Below the pieces are notes generated by a model. It had not been told where the DNA came from. It saw only the letters and a list, made by a program, of their open reading frames with translations, and did not search any database. 39,294 bases of DNA, from positions 1 to 39,294 of the forward strand of contig JBILMS010000031.1 of NCBI GenBank assembly GCA_044375415.1, written 5' to 3'. This DNA is from JAWXBG01 sp044375415. Its GTDB lineage: Bacteria; Bacteroidota; Bacteroidia; Flavobacteriales_D; Sanyastnellaceae. This document shows positions 26,845-36,061 of this stretch, one piece after another. Position numbers and translations under genes: made by a program. Numbering within the stretch: position 1 is the stretch's first letter; each line of letters starts with the position of its first letter.

Positions 26845-27984
26845 ATGATTAAAAAACTGGCATTCATACTGGTTCTGGGAAGTCTGTCATCTATCTCAAT
26901 TGCTCAACCCGATGTAACATCTGCATACAATGCAAATAAGCAGGGAGATTATGACGCGGCTGTGAAATACATCGAATCGGCACTCACTGATCCAAAAGCA
27001 ACGGCTAAAGAAAAGGTTTGGCGTTACCGTGGTAACATCTATTTGAACATAGCTAAGGACCCAAAATTCAAGGCGAACTACCCAAATGCTATAAGTCTAT
27101 GTAAAGAGTCGTACTTCAAGGGTATGGATATGGATACCCATGGCGACTATAACGTGGAAGTTCAGGCCTCATTGGCTGAGCTTCAAGCAATCTGCCTCGA
27201 AGGTGCAACTGCATCTTATTCAGGAGGTAATTTCTGTGATGCGGCTGATAAATACACCGTGGCCAAAGAAATTAGCGGTCGTTATAACATTGTTGATTCT
27301 GTAGCCATATTTAATGCAGCTTTCTGTTATGATAAGTGCGGCAAAAAGGATGAAGCACTTAAGGGTTACAAACAGTGTGGCGAGATCGGATACAATGTTC
27401 CGGATGTGTATACTTATATGATTGAGATTTTGAACGATCAGGGAAAAACAGAAGATGCTTTGGCTGTTCTGAAAGATGCTCGCACAAAATTCCCGAAGGA
27501 TGCAGGTCTTCTTCGACTTGAAGTAAATAAATACCTGAACGATAATAAGTATGCTGAGGCTGAGGCACTTTTGACTGCTTTAACTGAGACGGACGCGAGC
27601 AATGAAACGGTTTGGTTTGTACTTGGCGTAACCTATCAGAAGCTAGGAAATAAAGAAAAAGAAGAAGCTGCTTACAAGAAATCTATCGAGTTGAAGCCTG
27701 ATTATTATGACGCTTTATTCAACCTAGGCGCGTTTTATTTCAATGGAGGACTGGATTTGGAGAAAACCTGTGCAGATATTCCACGCGATCAACGTCAGAA
27801 ATACGATGATTGTCTAGCTAAGAGCATGGTCTTGTTTACCAAGTCGGTAGAGCAATTAGAGCGTGCATATAACTTGAGAAAAGAGGAAATGGAAATTATG
27901 CAGGCTTTGAAAGACGCCTATTACAAAGCTGAAAGGATGGAAGATTTCACCCGTCTCAAAGCGGCCATTGATGCTAAGAAGTAA
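26845..27984 (+). CDS. Exported tetratricopeptide-repeat protein
   Basis: The 379-residue protein has a signal peptide (MIKKLAFILVLGSLSSISIAQ). The rest is helical with TPR-like units, clearest at AYNANKQGDYDAAVKYIESAL, VAIFNAAFCYDKCGKKDEAL, YTYMIEILNDQGKTEDALAVL and VWFVLGVTYQKLGNKEKEEAAYKKSIEL. Such exported TPR proteins are common in Bacteroidota and probably act as periplasmic or outer-membrane-associated scaffolds; no catalytic motif is visible. It lies 177 bp after gyrA. That gap contains no gene and no convincing terminator, so partial read-through from gyrA is possible, but a strong terminator follows its own stop. Specific function is unknown. Confidence 0.85.
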   Translation: MIKKLAFILVLGSLSSISIAQPDVTSAYNANKQGDYDAAVKYIESALTDPKATAKEKVWRYRGNIYLNIAKDPKFKANYPNAISLCKESYFKGMDMDTHGDYNVEVQASLAELQAICLEGATASYSGGNFCDAADKYTVAKEISGRYNIVDSVAIFNAAFCYDKCGKKDEALKGYKQCGEIGYNVPDVYTYMIEILNDQGKTEDALAVLKDARTKFPKDAGLLRLEVNKYLNDNKYAEAEALLTALTETDASNETVWFVLGVTYQKLGNKEKEEAAYKKSIELKPDYYDALFNLGAFYFNGGLDLEKTCADIPRDQRQKYDDCLAKSMVLFTKSVEQLERAYNLRKEEMEIMQALKDAYYKAERMEDFTRLKAAIDAKK

Positions 27985-28005
27985 TATCAACGAAATAGAG
28001 TATAG

Positions 28006-28035
28006 AAAGCTGTCCGATAGGGCAGCTTTTTTTTT
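28006..28035 (+). terminator. Intrinsic terminator after the TPR gene
   Basis: A 10-bp stem AAAGCTGTCC/GGGCAGCTTT (one T-G pair) with a GATA loop is followed by a run of T. It starts about 20 bases after the TPR stop codon. Confidence 0.92.
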
Positions 28036-28358
28036 GAAGTTAGCAGCAAAAGAAGTTCATACAATGAAATACTCTACTTTACATAATGTTAATTATAGTA
28101 TTTTAAGGTCGGTAATAAGCTACTAAACAAGCCTTTGAAAAAAACTGGATTCGTGGATCATCTCAACTCTACCAATTCACTTATCCCCTTAGTATATTTC
28201 ATCGCGCTCAAAACGGAACATTCGAATATCTACCTGCGTATTAGGGCAAATCGAATTTTGCGACAACGTAAAAAAACAGAAGTCACTGAATGAAGATTGA
28301 GACGAAAGTCTACCAGAAACGAAAGTTTCGTTGATTCTCGCCTCGCACTTTCTGCCCT
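28036..28358. other. Intergenic region upstream of the giant HYR protein gene
   Basis: No credible gene is present; the longest plus-strand candidate is a 14-codon Lys/Arg-rich ORF (28290-28334). A near-perfect palindrome AACGAAAGTTTCGTT (28318-28332) lies 26 bases before the ATG and could be an operator or an mRNA hairpin over the ribosome-binding region. No exact TAnnTTTG element was found. Confidence 0.5.
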
Positions 28359-31300
28359 ATGTTTTTGAAAAGATCAATAACTGACAAACAGCACGGTAAA
28401 ATTTCGGTCTTACTGTTTGCTATGCTCCTCATTCGGCCGCTCTTAGCCGAAAGTGCCGGGCATCCTGCCGTGGGGTTGGCTCCGGTAGAAATCCTCGTAT
28501 CGAGCGCTGAAGTCTGTCCGGGAGATCCGGTTGAATTGAGCTTTACAGATGCCGCAACCAACTTTTACTGGGGGATTTCTACAGATAATGGCAACTCATA
28601 TCCAATAATCGATAGTTCTTTCCAAAATCCTTTCGTAACACAAATTACAGAAAACACGCGCATTCGCTTGGATGTCCGAGATGAATTCGACGCACCAACC
28701 TACTATTTCGTCGATCTCTTGATAATTATTCCAGAGGATTTTGTTTGTCTCGCAACGATTGAATTGGAATTGGATGAGATCTGTCAGGTCGACATTCCCA
28801 ATTTGCTCGATTTACAAAATCCGCAGATCATTCAACATGCGATTTCCTACACGCAAACTCCGGCAGCAGGATCGACCGATTGGCCCCAAGAAATTGTATT
28901 AAGTTATTTGGGCCAATGCGCAAGTTCTTTTTCGTGCTCTGTTGAAGTAACTACCACCGATAATCTCGATCCACAGATATCTTGTGTACCAATTGTACAA
29001 GTGAATTTGCCGGATTTCGAGTCGTCTGTTTTGGTGAATGTTCCCATTCCTGATATTTCGGGAGAGTGTTCGCTGTACCTTCTTGAAAATGATCTAGGTG
29101 GAACTAATAATACTATTGAATTTTCCTATGGGACCACTCCGATTGTGTGGACCGCTACCGATGCTTACGGAAATTCTTCAAATTGTCAGACGTTGGTTGA
29201 GGTTATCGATGTTAGTCCTCCCTCCTATTCAAATTGCGCTGACACTGTTCACTTCAGCACTACTTCAAGTAGCTGCGAGGGATGGTTAAACTACACTCCT
29301 GTTGTTACTGATAATGTGGGGATTTCTTTGTTTTATAATGATATGGGGTTTCTGCCCGGCGATTCCGCACTAATTGCACTTGGTTCTTACAATCTGGTTT
29401 GGACTGCTACAGATGTTAATGGGCTCAGTGCTACATGTTCGACCGCTGTCTTTATCGACGATGTAATTGCACCATTTATCGATTGTCCTCCAACTCTCTA
29501 TACAGATGTGCCTTCCTCAAGTTGTACAGTTTTCCTTGATCTTCCTGTATCCATTGCAACCGATAATTGTGGCATTGAAAGTACCTGGAGTTTTCCCGCC
29601 GGATCAAATATGGAGTTTGGTGTTGGAACATATGTGATCACATATTTCGCAAGTGATTACGAATTCAACATAACACAATGCGAAACAGAAATAATTGTAG
29701 CCGACATTCAGGGCCCACTCGTCGAATGCCCTTCAACTATGCAAGCCTATACGGTAGAGGGAAACTGTTCCATTTTGGTTGATGCGCCCGTTGTCGAAGT
29801 GTCCGATAATTGCGGCGTTGATGAATCTTGGAATGTATTAAGCAACGGACTTTCGTTACCTGCCACATTAGAACAAGGGAATTACACTGTATCCTGGTTT
29901 GCTTCAGATATTCATGGAAATCAAAGTGTCTGCTATACACTCTTAGTCGTAGCTGATCTTACCGGCCCTGTTTTTTCGTGTCAAAATGAAATTACCTTGT
30001 ATTCGGATGAAAACTGTCAATCTGAAATCCCGGATTTATCATCAGTTGCATTGTCAGCTTTTGATTGCACCGGTATTGCAACTTTTACACAATCACCTTT
30101 GCCGGGAAGCCCTGCATTCGGCGTCCAATCTATAGAACTAACTGCCTTCGATATTTGGGGAAATAGTAGTTCTTGTATCTCAGAATTAATTCATGTGGAT
30201 GTGATTGCTCCGGAGTTGTTCAATTGTCCTGTGGATCAATCAGCCGCCCTAGACGCAAATTGTCAGTTTACACTTCCGGATTATCGGAGCTTACTCAGTG
30301 TTACGGATAATTGTACGGCAAACCCGATCATCAATCAGAATCCGAGCCCGGGCTCTTTGTTAACCGGTTCCGGAATTCATGTGATCGAAATTACAGTCGC
30401 GGATGATTCCGGAAACACGTCCATCTGTTTATTTGAATTTACGCTTACCGATCAACTAGCCCCCACGGTGGTGAACTCTTCGATACCTGCCGATTTGTAC
30501 TTGAACGAATCCTGTCAGGTTCTAGTTCCTGATTTAACCGGTATGGTGACTTTTAGTGACAACTGTTCTTCGGTACTTTATATCGCACAAAACCCTAACG
30601 CAGGAATGTTGATTAATGAAACAGGATCTATCGAGATTACCGTTTTAGCTAATGATGAATCAGGGAATGAAACAGGGTTTGAGTTTTCACTTGACGTAAT
30701 AGACAATACACCTCCGGTTGTTACCATACTTCAAAATGAAGTAACGATATATCTTGACGGCAATTGTGAAACTATTATGCCATCCTTGGAATCTTTCATC
30801 TCCCTATCTGAAAACTGTTCCGAAACTGTTGGAATTGTACAAAACCCTGCACCCGGCACACTCCTGTCCGGACCTTCTACGTTTTCAACTGAGCTCATAA
30901 TAACCGATGTTTCCGGAAATCAAACTACTGAAACGATTGATGTTGTTGTGCTAGATAATACAGCTCCTATAATTACTTGTTTGCCTCAGCAGCTTGTGGA
31001 ATTAACAGGAGATCTATGTTCTGATTGGATTAATTTAGATATTCCGACTGTAATCGAAAATTGTTCGAGTTACACTCTATCGAATACACTTACGGATGAT
31101 ACCTTTCAATTGTACGGTGAACCGGGTTCCTATTTTTATTCTTGGCACGTAGTAGATTCTCATGGCTACCTGGCGACTTGTGCAACCGAAGTTGTTGTTG
31201 TCGACATGAGTCCGCCGGTTATAGATTGCCCTGATGATATAGCTTATTGCGAAGAATTCGTGAGCATCAATGTACCTGCAGTTATGGATAATTGCGGAGT

Positions 31301-34151
31301 GCAGTCTATCGAAATAAGTCACGCCGATTGGGTATCCTCCGGAATATTTCCCTATGGTGAAACTATCTTGACTGTAACAGCAACAGACATTCACGGAAAT
31401 GTAAGTTCCTGTGAGTTTTCTATATTTCATTACGATCCAATTCAATGCTGCCCAACACAAGCGGAAGCCGGAACCATAGTTACAACTTCTCAAGAGCATT
31501 ATTGTATCGGGGAAACAATAACGTTATCGGCACAAGGATACGTGGGTGAACCAATTTGGCAGTATTCTATCAATAGCACCGATTGGACAGATATTCCTAA
31601 TTCAGAATCCGAAGAATATACCTTCGAACTTACTGAATCAATATGGATTCGGATAGCGGCCTCAATACCTTTTTGTGAAACAGCCTATTCTGAGCCGATA
31701 TACTTCGAACCATACATCATTCCTCACTTCGATTGTCCATCCAATGAGACATTGTTCACAGATCAAAATTGTGAAGGCTTGCTGCCGGATTTTATAACTG
31801 AATGGGCACTGAACTACAACAACCCAAATTTTGTTTTTGAGCAAAACCCGGCCGCAGGTTCGCTTATCTCCACCGAGCTTTCTAATGTGGAACTAAGTGT
31901 GCAGGCTTATTGCGGAACTACCTACCAATGCGCTTTTGAAGTTATGGTTGTGGACAATTTGAGCCCAACTTTTACTTCTAATTGGCCAATCGAATTAGTG
32001 TTTCCGCTAGGTGTGAATTGCGAGATGGTTGTTCCCACGGATATTCTTTCCTATGGCGATATAAGTGACAACTGCTCTTCTCAAGAAAATATTGAACTCA
32101 TTATTTTGAATAGCACTAACGACGATGTTTTGCATCAAATTCATTTAGAGTTACAGGCTACAGATGAAAGCGGAAACAACTCATCTCATAACCTTATTCT
32201 TCAATATATCGATCAAACGGCTCCTCAAGTAAACTGTATCCCTTCTGTAAATGTCACACTTGACGCTACTTGTATGGGATTAATGCCCGATTTGAATGAA
32301 ATTATTTCTTCATCAGACAATTGTGGTATCAGTAATATTATTCAAATCCCTAGTCCCGGATTACCCATTAGTACAGGTATTCATGAGGTGCAATTCATTG
32401 TTTCGGATAATGCCGGCATTTCAAGTTCCTGTTTAGTTGAAGTTCATGCAGTAGATGTTTTGGTTCCGGTAATTACATGTCCCGACGAGTTTACAGTATA
32501 CGTAAATGATAATTGTGAAGCTTTTGTTCCGGACCTTTCGGGTTCCGTAGTAGTTTCAGACGAATGTTCATACACTGTGCAGCAGCTTCCTCTTGCAGGC
32601 ACGCTTGTGATCCAAGATGTTTTGGTAACACTTTTTGCTACTGATCCTTCGGGCAACCAAAGTACATGCGAAATACAAGTGTTGGTCGAAGACACCATTT
32701 CCGGAGAACTTATTTGTCCGGCTGATATCACTCAGTATTTAACTGCAGATGAATGTGAAGTAGTTGTAAATTATGAGGTGCTCTTCAACGACAATTGTTC
32801 GGGTGTTTGGCCGGAAATAGTAAGTGGTCAACTCTCGGGATCTTCATTCGAAGCAGGTGAATATGTAATCGCTTGGTCTGCCCTAGAAAATGGAACAGAA
32901 CTTCATACATGCTATTTTAACATTAGTGTTTTAGATACTATTGCTCCTATTCTTCCGGAAGATAGTATAATTCAGACGTGCAATCCAATAGTTGATTTCG
33001 AGATTCCGGATATGATAGAGCCCTGTTCTGCAACACTTTTCAGAATTGATGGAAACGGATTTAATCCGGGCGACGAATTGCCTATAGGAATAACGGAGTT
33101 TATATATGTAGCTCTCGACATCTCCGGAAATAGCGATACAACACATATTCAATGCATCGTTGAAAATCCGGGGATACTCGAATTTACTACAGACCAAATT
33201 GAAGTTTGCAACGATGGAAATATCCTTGCTTTGTACGATTACATTTCGAGTAACATCAATTGGATTATAAGTACGCCTGGATATGAAAACGGTCTGTTTG
33301 TACCATCTTCTCATACTCCCGGAGCCTACGATCTTATGGTTTCAAATGATGGCGGTTACTGCGATGTTTCAGATATACTTGTTATTACTGTCCATGAAAA
33401 TGGACTAATTGAGTTTTTAGGAGAAACAACCTTTTGCGGAACAGAAGCACAATTGGAGTTTAATGGGAATTGTAATTTTCTGAGTTCAGATATCTTTCCC
33501 GGAGGGTATCTTACAGTGTCCGATGACCTGACAGAATGCAACGTCATTGTTCCAAATTACGGTGATTATTTAATAGAAGTATTTGGTGAAACAGAATACA
33601 ACTGTCCGGCTCATATTGAAGTAGAGCTTACTTTTCTTTCCTCCATTTCGGATGTGAATGCAGGTGAGGATATTCAACTTTACAGCTCCCAGACTTTAGA
33701 TCTTACCGGTTCGTTTACCGGAGATGGAACCGGTTCGTGGACTGCGCTTTCAGGGGATTTGGAAGTCTTATCGTCCAACGGAAATGATATACAGGTAAGC
33801 GTTACTCAACCCGGATTGAATTATTTAATTTTTTCTGCGGATGGTGCCACCTGTGGAAGTGATTCAGACACCCTTCTTATCACTCTAAATCTGTTGGAAA
33901 TACCGAATACCATTACACCAAATGGAGATGGCATAAATGATAGGTTCGTAATACCGGGAGCAGATAGACAGAATTGTGAAATCATCATTCATGATCGCTG
34001 GGGCTACAAAGTATTCTCATCAAAAAAATATCAGAATAATTGGCCATCCTCGGAGTTTGGCGAGCGAATGCCGGACGAGGACGTGTATTACTATCAGGTG
34101 ATTCTCAATGATAAAACGCTCGAAGGATTTTTTATGGTAAAAAATGATTAG
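28359..34151 (+). CDS. Giant HYR-repeat surface protein with T9SS type B C-terminal domain (adhesin-like)
   Basis: The 1930-residue protein has a long n-region and hydrophobic core (KISVLLFAMLLIRPLLA) as signal peptide. From about residue 130 it consists of some seventeen HYR-like modules of about 80 residues, each with a DNC-type Cys and a closing D-x-x-x-P linker. Two subtypes alternate in blocks. One has the canonical YxVxWxAxDxxGN core; the other has a P-x-L opening and a QNPxPGTxLxG core. One Ig-like segment interrupts them (around TIVTTSQEHYCIGETITLSAQG). The last 85 residues are a CHU_C/type B sorting domain (IPNTITPNGDGINDRF, IHDRWGYKVFSS). It is predicted to be exported by T9SS and displayed on the surface. 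It overlaps the PorP/SprF gene by 8 bases, the layout seen for SprB-type adhesins. Its ligand is unknown. Confidence 0.9.
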   Translation: MFLKRSITDKQHGKISVLLFAMLLIRPLLAESAGHPAVGLAPVEILVSSAEVCPGDPVELSFTDAATNFYWGISTDNGNSYPIIDSSFQNPFVTQITENTRIRLDVRDEFDAPTYYFVDLLIIIPEDFVCLATIELELDEICQVDIPNLLDLQNPQIIQHAISYTQTPAAGSTDWPQEIVLSYLGQCASSFSCSVEVTTTDNLDPQISCVPIVQVNLPDFESSVLVNVPIPDISGECSLYLLENDLGGTNNTIEFSYGTTPIVWTATDAYGNSSNCQTLVEVIDVSPPSYSNCADTVHFSTTSSSCEGWLNYTPVVTDNVGISLFYNDMGFLPGDSALIALGSYNLVWTATDVNGLSATCSTAVFIDDVIAPFIDCPPTLYTDVPSSSCTVFLDLPVSIATDNCGIESTWSFPAGSNMEFGVGTYVITYFASDYEFNITQCETEIIVADIQGPLVECPSTMQAYTVEGNCSILVDAPVVEVSDNCGVDESWNVLSNGLSLPATLEQGNYTVSWFASDIHGNQSVCYTLLVVADLTGPVFSCQNEITLYSDENCQSEIPDLSSVALSAFDCTGIATFTQSPLPGSPAFGVQSIELTAFDIWGNSSSCISELIHVDVIAPELFNCPVDQSAALDANCQFTLPDYRSLLSVTDNCTANPIINQNPSPGSLLTGSGIHVIEITVADDSGNTSICLFEFTLTDQLAPTVVNSSIPADLYLNESCQVLVPDLTGMVTFSDNCSSVLYIAQNPNAGMLINETGSIEITVLANDESGNETGFEFSLDVIDNTPPVVTILQNEVTIYLDGNCETIMPSLESFISLSENCSETVGIVQNPAPGTLLSGPSTFSTELIITDVSGNQTTETIDVVVLDNTAPIITCLPQQLVELTGDLCSDWINLDIPTVIENCSSYTLSNTLTDDTFQLYGEPGSYFYSWHVVDSHGYLATCATEVVVVDMSPPVIDCPDDIAYCEEFVSINVPAVMDNCGVQSIEISHADWVSSGIFPYGETILTVTATDIHGNVSSCEFSIFHYDPIQCCPTQAEAGTIVTTSQEHYCIGETITLSAQGYVGEPIWQYSINSTDWTDIPNSESEEYTFELTESIWIRIAASIPFCETAYSEPIYFEPYIIPHFDCPSNETLFTDQNCEGLLPDFITEWALNYNNPNFVFEQNPAAGSLISTELSNVELSVQAYCGTTYQCAFEVMVVDNLSPTFTSNWPIELVFPLGVNCEMVVPTDILSYGDISDNCSSQENIELIILNSTNDDVLHQIHLELQATDESGNNSSHNLILQYIDQTAPQVNCIPSVNVTLDATCMGLMPDLNEIISSSDNCGISNIIQIPSPGLPISTGIHEVQFIVSDNAGISSSCLVEVHAVDVLVPVITCPDEFTVYVNDNCEAFVPDLSGSVVVSDECSYTVQQLPLAGTLVIQDVLVTLFATDPSGNQSTCEIQVLVEDTISGELICPADITQYLTADECEVVVNYEVLFNDNCSGVWPEIVSGQLSGSSFEAGEYVIAWSALENGTELHTCYFNISVLDTIAPILPEDSIIQTCNPIVDFEIPDMIEPCSATLFRIDGNGFNPGDELPIGITEFIYVALDISGNSDTTHIQCIVENPGILEFTTDQIEVCNDGNILALYDYISSNINWIISTPGYENGLFVPSSHTPGAYDLMVSNDGGYCDVSDILVITVHENGLIEFLGETTFCGTEAQLEFNGNCNFLSSDIFPGGYLTVSDDLTECNVIVPNYGDYLIEVFGETEYNCPAHIEVELTFLSSISDVNAGEDIQLYSSQTLDLTGSFTGDGTGSWTALSGDLEVLSSNGNDIQVSVTQPGLNYLIFSADGATCGSDSDTLLITLNLLEIPNTITPNGDGINDRFVIPGADRQNCEIIIHDRWGYKVFSSKKYQNNWPSSEFGERMPDEDVYYYQVILNDKTLEGFFMVKND

Positions 34152-35034
34152 AATTAAATACATAGCGTCAATTATCCTCTTTGTTTGTTCTGTCAGCACC
34201 AACCGGTTGCTAGCGCAGTTGCCATCCTTGTATGCCTCGTTTGGATTTAATTCTCTTCCCTTGAATCCGGCTGTTGCCGGATATCACGATAACCTGACAG
34301 CAACTCTATCAAACAGAAGTTCTTTTAATCAGGTCGTCGGTGCACCTTCGACGCAGTTTTTTAGTTTTCATAGCTCCATCGGCAAAAAAGGTTGGGTGGG
34401 TGGACTTGAAGTGATAAATGATAAGGCAGGGTTAATCCGAAACATGCAATTCTCCGGAATAGGCGGATATAAAATCGATATGAAGGAAAGTTCTCTGACG
34501 GCCGCTATTAAAGCCGGATACGCTATGAACAATCTACTTTGGTCGCAATCCACAACTTCTACCCTCAACGATCCAACCATTTATGGTGATGAAAATGTAT
34601 CCGAGGTTTTGGCCGGATGCGGACTCTTTTATAGAGACCCTCGAACAAGTCTCGGAGTGAGTCAATCGACTCAAAAAGATATGAATTTAACTACACGAGG
34701 TTGGATTGTTCACGGAAGTTATCTTTTCGGTTCAAAGAGATCTTGGTATTGGCAACCTGCATTTGCATTGAGATATAGCAGTACTTTTGATATGATGGCA
34801 GATATGAATGTGACTGTAAATCACGACAAATTCGGAAGTCTAGGGTTTTCGATGAGATCAAATCAATCGCTCGCTATTTATACTCGTATCGTATTTACAC
34901 AACAAATATGGGCTACCGTGAGCTACGATTTTTTCACCAAACCGGTGCCGGGTGCCTTTCACAATACTATGGAGATTTCTCTTCACTACGATTTAATTAG
35001 GAAAAGCTCTACCCCTAATCCACTTATATTTTAA
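34144..35034 (+). CDS. PorP/SprF-family outer-membrane protein of type IX secretion
   Basis: The 296-residue protein has a signal peptide ending in LLAQ. It shows the family opening YASFGFNSLPLNPAVAGYHDN, followed by alternating beta strands of an outer-membrane barrel (WVGGLEVINDKAG, YWQPAFALRYSS, GSLGFSMRSNQSLAIYTRI). The length is normal. In Flavobacterium johnsoniae SprF is needed for export of the SprB adhesin, and type B CTD proteins commonly have such a partner gene beside them; by analogy this one should serve the giant HYR protein. The ATG lies within the last codons of that gene (ATGATTAG, 8-base overlap), indicating translational coupling. It is less likely to be core PorP, because no core T9SS genes are adjacent. 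Confidence 0.88.
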   Translation: MIRIKYIASIILFVCSVSTNRLLAQLPSLYASFGFNSLPLNPAVAGYHDNLTATLSNRSSFNQVVGAPSTQFFSFHSSIGKKGWVGGLEVINDKAGLIRNMQFSGIGGYKIDMKESSLTAAIKAGYAMNNLLWSQSTTSTLNDPTIYGDENVSEVLAGCGLFYRDPRTSLGVSQSTQKDMNLTTRGWIVHGSYLFGSKRSWYWQPAFALRYSSTFDMMADMNVTVNHDKFGSLGFSMRSNQSLAIYTRIVFTQQIWATVSYDFFTKPVPGAFHNTMEISLHYDLIRKSSTPNPLIF

Positions 35035-35939
35035 TGAGATTTTTCGTCTGCATATCTTTATTTTGTTTTGGAGCTGCAAAACTTCCGGGCCAAGATAACT
35101 TGCGATTGATCGAAGCCTCTTTTAATACGAGCTATGATGAATACTGTGCACAGGACTTCGGAATTGGATTTACCTTTTGCTCGAACCGCCGAATAGAATT
35201 TTACCGTCAATCGATCGATGCTGAATATAAACCGAATACAAACCTGCTCTACATTGAAGGAAAAATCAATGCCACATCAGAGTTTTCAGGAGTTTTAAAC
35301 TCTGTTGAAAACGAAGGACCCTTTTGCTTTAGTGCAGATCAAAAAAGAATCTACTTCACGGGTAGCATTGTTTCGAAACGAGCAAATACAACTAATTGGT
35401 TAGGCCTTTTTTACAGCGATTTCGTCGATGGAGTTTGGGGAGAAAAACAAGCTCTACCGATCAATTCTGACGACGGATCATTTAATGTTGCCCATCCTTG
35501 TCTAAGCCCTGACGGTAAATTTCTCGTCTTTTCGAGTAACATGCAAGGTGGCTTAGGAGGTAATGATCTGTATGCTTTTGAAATAAACGCTAAAGGTTTT
35601 TCCATTCCATACAATTTGGGTCCTATGGTAAATTCTAGTTCCGATGAACTTACTCCCTTTATTGCGACCAATAACATTCTTTACTTTTCAGCGGATGACA
35701 CTGAGGAAGGTGACTTTGATATATACAGCGCTCCTTTTGACTCTGAAGTTTTAGGCGCAAAAAGTAGATTGTTAGAACCGCTTAATTCTGAATTCGACGA
35801 TGTTGGTTTTTGGCTGAATTCAACCAATTCGGAGGGAACCATATCTTCTTGCCGAAATAGCCACGATTTTGATGTCTTTTTAATCTCGGGCTATAATCGA
35901 GCGCTACATTCGGAAAAAGCCGATTCTACCCAGAGATAG
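35034..35939 (+). CDS. Exported PD40-type beta-propeller protein
   Basis: The 301-residue protein has a signal peptide (MRFFVCISLFCFGAAKLPGQ). It carries PD40/WD40-like repeats of the TolB/PorE kind: GPFCFSADQKRIYFTG, HPCLSPDGKFLVFSSNMQGGLGGNDLYAF, ELTPFIATNNILYFSADDTEEGDFDIYSA, and a degenerate last one with SSCRNSHDFDVFLI. Unlike PorE-type proteins there is no TPR segment before it and no OmpA peptidoglycan-binding domain after it. It probably sits in the periplasm or on the outer membrane as a binding platform. Its ATG shares one base with the PorP/SprF stop codon (TAATG), so the two are translationally coupled and likely act together. The partner is unknown. Confidence 0.78.
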   Translation: MRFFVCISLFCFGAAKLPGQDNLRLIEASFNTSYDEYCAQDFGIGFTFCSNRRIEFYRQSIDAEYKPNTNLLYIEGKINATSEFSGVLNSVENEGPFCFSADQKRIYFTGSIVSKRANTTNWLGLFYSDFVDGVWGEKQALPINSDDGSFNVAHPCLSPDGKFLVFSSNMQGGLGGNDLYAFEINAKGFSIPYNLGPMVNSSSDELTPFIATNNILYFSADDTEEGDFDIYSAPFDSEVLGAKSRLLEPLNSEFDDVGFWLNSTNSEGTISSCRNSHDFDVFLISGYNRALHSEKADSTQR

Positions 35940-36061
35940 CAGGGTACGTTTTAACCTTCGCTTCTTAGAGTTGGTGGCAGCGGCAGGAAAATTTATGCTG
36001 CGCTGGTAAACCATTTAGCCCATTCCCTCGTACAAGTTGTAACCCTTATTATAAAATCTCA

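Noticed and set aside
28290..28334. 14-codon Lys/Arg-rich ORF before the giant HYR protein, as a leader peptide
   Set aside because: Too short to judge; there is no downstream terminator/antiterminator pair, and the stop falls in the palindrome by chance.
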